Assembly (NCBI GenBank): GCA_023667285.1
Contig: JAMPAK010000001.1
Span: 964,324 to 1,028,323, forward strand
Reading direction: 5' to 3'
Origin: Muribaculaceae bacterium
Lineage (GTDB): Bacteria; Bacteroidota; Bacteroidia; Bacteroidales; Muribaculaceae
Length of the DNA: 64,000 bases
Part shown: piece by piece, positions 60,578-64,000 of the stretch
Position numbering within the stretch: the first letter of the stretch is position 1
Layout of the letters: every line of letters starts with the position of its first letter
Notes under the pieces: generated by a model
What the model was told of the DNA's origin: nothing
Seen by the model: the letters and a program-made list of their open reading frames with translations, nothing else
The model's database searches: none
Position numbers and translations under genes: made by a program

Positions 60578-61346
60578 AGCTGCCCCCTCCGAAGGTGCCT
60601 TGCTTTTTCCAGTAGAGGATGATGAGGAAGCCGAATATCATGCCACCGAGGTGGGCGAAATGGGCCACACCGTCGGGCCTTCCTGCTGCCTCGCTGAGCC
60701 CGATGAGGAGCTCGATGACACACATGCCCGTCACCATCCACTTTGCCTTGACCGGCACGGGGATGAAGAAGAGATAGAGGGGCGCGTTGGGGAAGAGCAT
60801 GCCGAAGGCGAGGAGGATGCCGTAGATGGCACCTGAGGCTCCGATGGTGACGAGGGCGTTGAGCCACTGGCTGACCATCTTGTCGCCCTGGGGTGTCTGC
60901 ATCAACTGGTGGAGAGCCTCGCGGGCCTCGGGGAAGTCTAGTCCGTTCTGATTGGCGAGCAGCGGGACGAAGGTGTTCTCCCAGGTGAGCGCCCAGGTGA
61001 GTTCCTGGATCAATCCGGCGCCAATGCCACATGAGAGGTAGAAGAAGAGGAAGCGCCCGCTCCCCATGACCCTCTCGAGCGTCATGCCGAACATCCACAG
61101 AGAGAACATGTTAAAGAATATATGGGCAAAACTGTGGGTGGAGTGCATGAACATGTAGGTGATCAGCTGGACCGGATTGAAGTCCGATGCCTTGAAATAG
61201 TGCAATCCGCCAAACTCCTCAAGCCCCGCGCCGATGCGTCCGGGAAGCACGAACATGGCTAGCCAGACAATCAGGTTGATTATAATCAGGTTCTTGGTCA
61301 CCGGTGGCATTTCACCGAAGAATGACCCTCGAGAATTGAAATTCAT
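60564..61346 (-). CDS. Rhomboid-family intramembrane serine protease (first copy)
   Basis: A 260-residue rhomboid with six helices and the standard catalytic pair: Ser171 in IGASGAIYG and His232 in VAHFAHLGGMIFG. FMHSTHSFAHIFFNMFSLWMFG is the family loop with the structural histidines. It heads the operon of two rhomboids and an EEP-family protein. A TATTTTTG box lies on the minus strand 25-33 bp upstream (61371-61379). Confidence 0.94.
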   Translation of the reverse strand: MNFNSRGSFFGEMPPVTKNLIIINLIVWLAMFVLPGRIGAGLEEFGGLHYFKASDFNPVQLITYMFMHSTHSFAHIFFNMFSLWMFGMTLERVMGSGRFLFFYLSCGIGAGLIQELTWALTWENTFVPLLANQNGLDFPEAREALHQLMQTPQGDKMVSQWLNALVTIGASGAIYGILLAFGMLFPNAPLYLFFIPVPVKAKWMVTGMCVIELLIGLSEAAGRPDGVAHFAHLGGMIFGFLIILYWKKQGTFGGGSYGGY

Positions 61347-61469
61347 CTTGTAGTGTGAAGCAAATTAACTGCAAAAATACAAAATTCCTACGACATATTC
61401 CCACGCCATGACGAATTTTGTACCGGAAAGGACAGTTAATTATTTTTAACACAATTGATGGCGTGTGGA

Positions 61470-61501
61470 TTTGGCTGTTTCGGAAAAAGTTCCTACCTTT
61501 G
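61470..61501 (+). promoter_or_regulatory. Promoter of the initiator tRNA gene
   Basis: TTTG (61470-61473) and TACCTTTG (61494-61501) are 20 bp apart, and the tRNA begins 18 bp later. Confidence 0.75.
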
Positions 61502-61519
61502 CACCACTGAAAACGACAT

Positions 61520-61591
<72 letters not shown>

Positions 61592-61606
61592 CTAAACTAA
61601 ACTATG

Positions 61607-61646
61607 GAGATTGCGTCAAATAGATGCAATCTCTTTTCTTTTTTTG
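61607..61646 (+). terminator. Terminator of the tRNA gene
   Basis: GAGATTGC (61607-61614) pairs with GCAATCTC (61626-61633), followed by TTTTCTTTTTTT. Confidence 0.85.
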
Positions 61647-61664
61647 TTAAACCGCGACTTTCCC

Positions 61665-61695
61665 TTGGCTTTTTCAAAAACATCCCGTATCTTTG
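61665..61695 (+). promoter_or_regulatory. Promoter of the LRR protein gene
   Basis: TTG (61665-61667) and TATCTTTG (61688-61695) are 20 bp apart. The ATG is 117 bp further on, so the leader is long; I see no clear riboswitch in it. Confidence 0.6.
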
Positions 61696-61812
61696 CGAAA
61701 ATCAGTCATCCTCTATCTTTGTCATAAGATCATGGGACGAGGATTATAATCTTGTACTCACACTAGTAAGAATTGTTGATTGAATAGGTCACATTAACTG
61801 AAAGAATTAGCC

Positions 61813-63027
61813 ATGAATGAAATTTTAAGAACAGTCGTTGTAACTATTGTTGTGTCAATGTCGGCTATTTCGGCTATAGCAGCAAATGTCCCGATATGCT
61901 ATTTTGATAATGCCGAATATAAAATAATTCCTGAAGAAGGGTGTGCAGAACTCGAAGAGATTATGAAACCAAATCTCGTGCCTTCTGTCTTGGTGATTCC
62001 GGACTCCATTGACTATGGAGGAGCGAGCATACAATATCATGGGAGATATCCTGTGAAAAAAATCAAGAATATAAGGGGCTGCGAAAACCTGGAGACACTG
62101 ATTTTGCCGGAAGATGTCGTATCCTTCAATGATATTTCTGACAATGTTAAGTTGAAATCAATTAGTTTGCCGAAAAGTCTTACATCTCTCGGCACTATGA
62201 TGAATTGTAAAAGTTTGGAATCAATAATCATACCCGATGGAGTAGAAAGTATAGGCTATATGCGTTTTTATGGCTGTACAAGCCTTAAGGATGTCTCGCT
62301 GCCTGAGAATCTGAAGGAAATTGGATATCAAGCTTTCGCTAATTGTGACAGTCTCAGGTCTTTTACGATTCCGGGTTCGGTCTCCAAAGTGGGGAGTGGC
62401 ATATTTCAAGATTGCGATAAAATTGAAGTATTGACTTTTGAGGTATCAGACGCTGAGATTGAAGGGGGCAACATGCTGGTAGAAAATTGTCCAAATTTCA
62501 AAGAACTCAGGTTGGGTAGATTTGTGGAATTATCTTATCACGATGAGCATCATAATTGGATTCTTTCTTTTGGTGATTCTCCGGTAGACATCGTGATTTT
62601 AGATGAGGCTAATTTAAAATATGACGATTATTTCAGGTATCATTTCTCATATAACAAGCGTGTGCCTAATCTGACTTTGGGGAGGGATCTTAAGGTCTTT
62701 CCATCAGACTTGTCTACGCTCAGATTCCTCGAGACTCTGACTCTGAGGGATGTGACACCGCCGGCATGTCCACAATTTAAAGATTCGCAATACTCTACTG
62801 TGAAACTGATTGTCCCCGAGGGGAGCATTGAGGCATATCGTCAGGCCGAAGGCTGGAACAGATTCCTCACCATCCAGGAGACTGCTATCAATAATCCCGA
62901 TGCTATCTCAGACAAGACCGTCATCTCCAGGCATGACCTGCAGGGACGCCGTGTCAGGGACGACTATAGGGGCATCGTCATAGAGCGATACTCCGACGGT
63001 TCCGTCGGCAAAGTTCTGAAGAGGTGA
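61813..63027 (+). CDS. Secreted LRR_5 (BspA-like) protein with T9SS-like tail
   Basis: A 404-residue exported protein with a signal peptide (about 1-23, ending AIAA). At least six leucine-rich repeats of the BspA/LRR_5 type follow, for example LKSISLPKSLTSLG, LESIIIPDGVESIG, LKDVSLPENLKEIG and LRSFTIPGSVSKVG. The last 35 or so residues (HDLQGRRV, RGIVIERYSDGSVGKVLK) resemble the C-terminal sorting domain of T9SS cargo, which would tie it to the por/gld operon in this window. The first four-fifths are AT-rich and the last 200 bases GC-rich, suggesting a mosaic origin. BspA-like proteins often bind host or bacterial surfaces. Confidence 0.85.
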   Translation: MNEILRTVVVTIVVSMSAISAIAANVPICYFDNAEYKIIPEEGCAELEEIMKPNLVPSVLVIPDSIDYGGASIQYHGRYPVKKIKNIRGCENLETLILPEDVVSFNDISDNVKLKSISLPKSLTSLGTMMNCKSLESIIIPDGVESIGYMRFYGCTSLKDVSLPENLKEIGYQAFANCDSLRSFTIPGSVSKVGSGIFQDCDKIEVLTFEVSDAEIEGGNMLVENCPNFKELRLGRFVELSYHDEHHNWILSFGDSPVDIVILDEANLKYDDYFRYHFSYNKRVPNLTLGRDLKVFPSDLSTLRFLETLTLRDVTPPACPQFKDSQYSTVKLIVPEGSIEAYRQAEGWNRFLTIQETAINNPDAISDKTVISRHDLQGRRVRDDYRGIVIERYSDGSVGKVLKR

Positions 63028-63100
63028 GATTGTGATTGACCCGCGGTTAATTGCCTTGCCTCGAATGGTTGGCGTAGGGACCAATCCGCACAGAGGTCGC

Positions 63101-64000
63101 TTAGTTTTTCCTTAAGCGGCGGAGGATGTTCATGAAGTGGGTGTAGATGGGTGAGGGTGGGGCCACCATATCGGTGGCCATGATCTCGGCCATCGTCATG
63201 GGCTGCTCGGTGCCGAACTGGCCCGGGTAAAGCACTATGAGGTTGTGGTAAGGAAAATATTTCTGCAGGAAGTGGGGCACCTCCTCCATGTCTGAGTCGA
63301 AAGAGACTGAGGCACGGCGGGCGCTCACCACGATGAGCAAGTCGTCAGGCCCGACAGCGCTCTGCTTCAATACGAAGTCGTCGAAGCTCTCCACGCGCTC
63401 GAAAGAGGCGGTAATGCCTATCTTGCTCTGACGGAGTATGGTGCGTATCATAGGGGCGGTCTGATCCTCACACCAGAATGTCGCCGGGCGGCCGATGTGG
63501 CGACACAAGTTTCCTATGGCCTGGACCCAGCGGCGGAAGCCGGTCTCAAACTGAGCCTTCTTGGGGACAGCCACGAAGATGTGGGCGATGGTGGGGAGTG
63601 GGTTGAAGCAACGCGTGATGCACACCTGGCGGTTGGTGGACTGGAGCAGATGCTCAATCTTGCTGCCGAGGAAGGAGTCGATGATGGCGGTGCGCCGGTG
63701 CAGTCCAATGATGACCTCGGTGATGTCGCGCTCCTCCATAGTATTAAGGACGCCGGTGATGAAGTTTAGGTCGTAGCGCTCTATGGGGGTGAGCTCCACC
63801 TCGACTGTGGCGGCTGCGCGCTCGGCCACATCGAGCGAGTTGCGCGAGATGGAGCGCGATGACGCCGAATTGTCGTTGCGGACATGGAGCGCATAGAAGT
63901 CGCCGGGGATGGAGGAGTCCGGAAAGCGCATGGCCAGGGCCAGTTCCACAATTCCCGGGGCCGTGAGTGGGTTGGAAATGGCGATGAGTGTGCGCGGATG
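63101..64000 (-). CDS. C-terminal part of a cation:proton antiporter-like protein (5' end outside window)
   Basis: The frame is open from the window edge to the stop at 63101, giving 299 residues. It has two weakly similar halves of the universal-stress-protein type: one with TLIAISNP and ITEVIIGLHRRTAIIDSFLGSKIEHLL, the second with DDLLIVVSARRASVSF. Bacteroidetes cation:proton antiporters have such a cytoplasmic C-terminal region after their membrane domain. The GTG codon inside the frame at 63949 is not a real start because the family sequence continues upstream without a break. It ends in NILRRLRKN. Confidence 0.75.
   Translation of the reverse strand, partial: HPRTLIAISNPLTAPGIVELALAMRFPDSSIPGDFYALHVRNDNSASSRSISRNSLDVAERAAATVEVELTPIERYDLNFITGVLNTMEERDITEVIIGLHRRTAIIDSFLGSKIEHLLQSTNRQVCITRCFNPLPTIAHIFVAVPKKAQFETGFRRWVQAIGNLCRHIGRPATFWCEDQTAPMIRTILRQSKIGITASFERVESFDDFVLKQSAVGPDDLLIVVSARRASVSFDSDMEEVPHFLQKYFPYHNLIVLYPGQFGTEQPMTMAEIMATDMVAPPSPIYTHFMNILRRLRKN

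Noticed and set aside
61592-63100. Integrated element using the tRNA-fMet gene as attachment site
   Set aside because: No second copy of the tRNA 3' end is found downstream and there is no integrase; only the AT-rich LRR gene hints at transfer.

Overview
The window looks like a chromosomal segment of a GC-rich member of the Bacteroidales, with Muribaculaceae or a close relative as the best fit. Evidence: Bacteroidetes-type promoters (TTTG near -33, TAnnTTTG near -7) before many genes, a porPKLMN-type type IX secretion operon with PorT, FimA/Mfa-like fimbrillin lipoproteins, D/E-rich lipoprotein signals, a Nudix-family sugar regulator and a large single-chain pyruvate:ferredoxin oxidoreductase. 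The family-level placement is inference.

Layout. 0-0.4 kb: tail of an unrecognised protein cut by the window edge. 0.5-10.2 kb, minus strand: psd and pssA (phosphatidylethanolamine synthesis), a DUF4834-type membrane protein, then porT-porP-gldK-gldL-gldM-gldN and a family 2 glycosyltransferase, with short gaps or overlaps throughout. 10.3-13.1 kb: asd and an acyl-CoA ligase. 13.1-15.3 kb: an AT-rich island (surface lipoprotein plus HicA/HicB) flanked by a perfect 38-bp terminator repeat. 15.4-21.3 kb: xylose locus (Nudix regulator, xylB, xylA, sugar symporter, KDPG aldolase). 21.6-25.4 kb: OmpA-family porin and a GH3 beta-xylosidase-type enzyme. 25.5-33.3 kb: OMPLA-like phospholipase, a membrane-anchored TPR/HTH regulator, and a DUF3575-DUF5119-fimbrillin-fimbrillin operon. 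33.4-43.4 kb: Na/Pi cotransporter, DUF389 protein, a translationally coupled chain (glycosyltransferase, epimerase, small membrane protein, aroQ), an O-methyltransferase, an Lrp regulator, an SH3-like secreted protein and glmS. 43.4-46.5 kb: a BtuCDF/FecBCDE-type importer. 46.6-51.6 kb: RecD-like helicase, an ABC exporter with YtrA-like GntR regulator, a small HTH protein and a small lipoprotein. 51.8-58.5 kb: PFOR, an AT-rich secreted protein and an M3 peptidase; the AT-rich gene lies between two identical 62-bp terminator/promoter junctions. 58.6-61.3 kb: EEP-family phosphohydrolase and two rhomboid proteases. 61.5 kb: initiator tRNA. 61.8-63.0 kb: LRR_5/BspA-like secreted protein with a T9SS-like C-terminal tail. 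63.1-64 kb: C-terminal cytoplasmic part of a transporter cut by the window edge.

The genes fit an envelope-centred, sugar-using gut anaerobe: outer-membrane lipid synthesis and turnover, T9SS export, fimbriae, xylo-oligosaccharide use and ferredoxin-linked pyruvate oxidation. The most unusual signal is that two unrelated AT-rich accessory insertions are each bracketed by direct copies of the intrinsic terminator of the neighbouring housekeeping gene. No CRISPR array, prophage or insertion sequence was seen.
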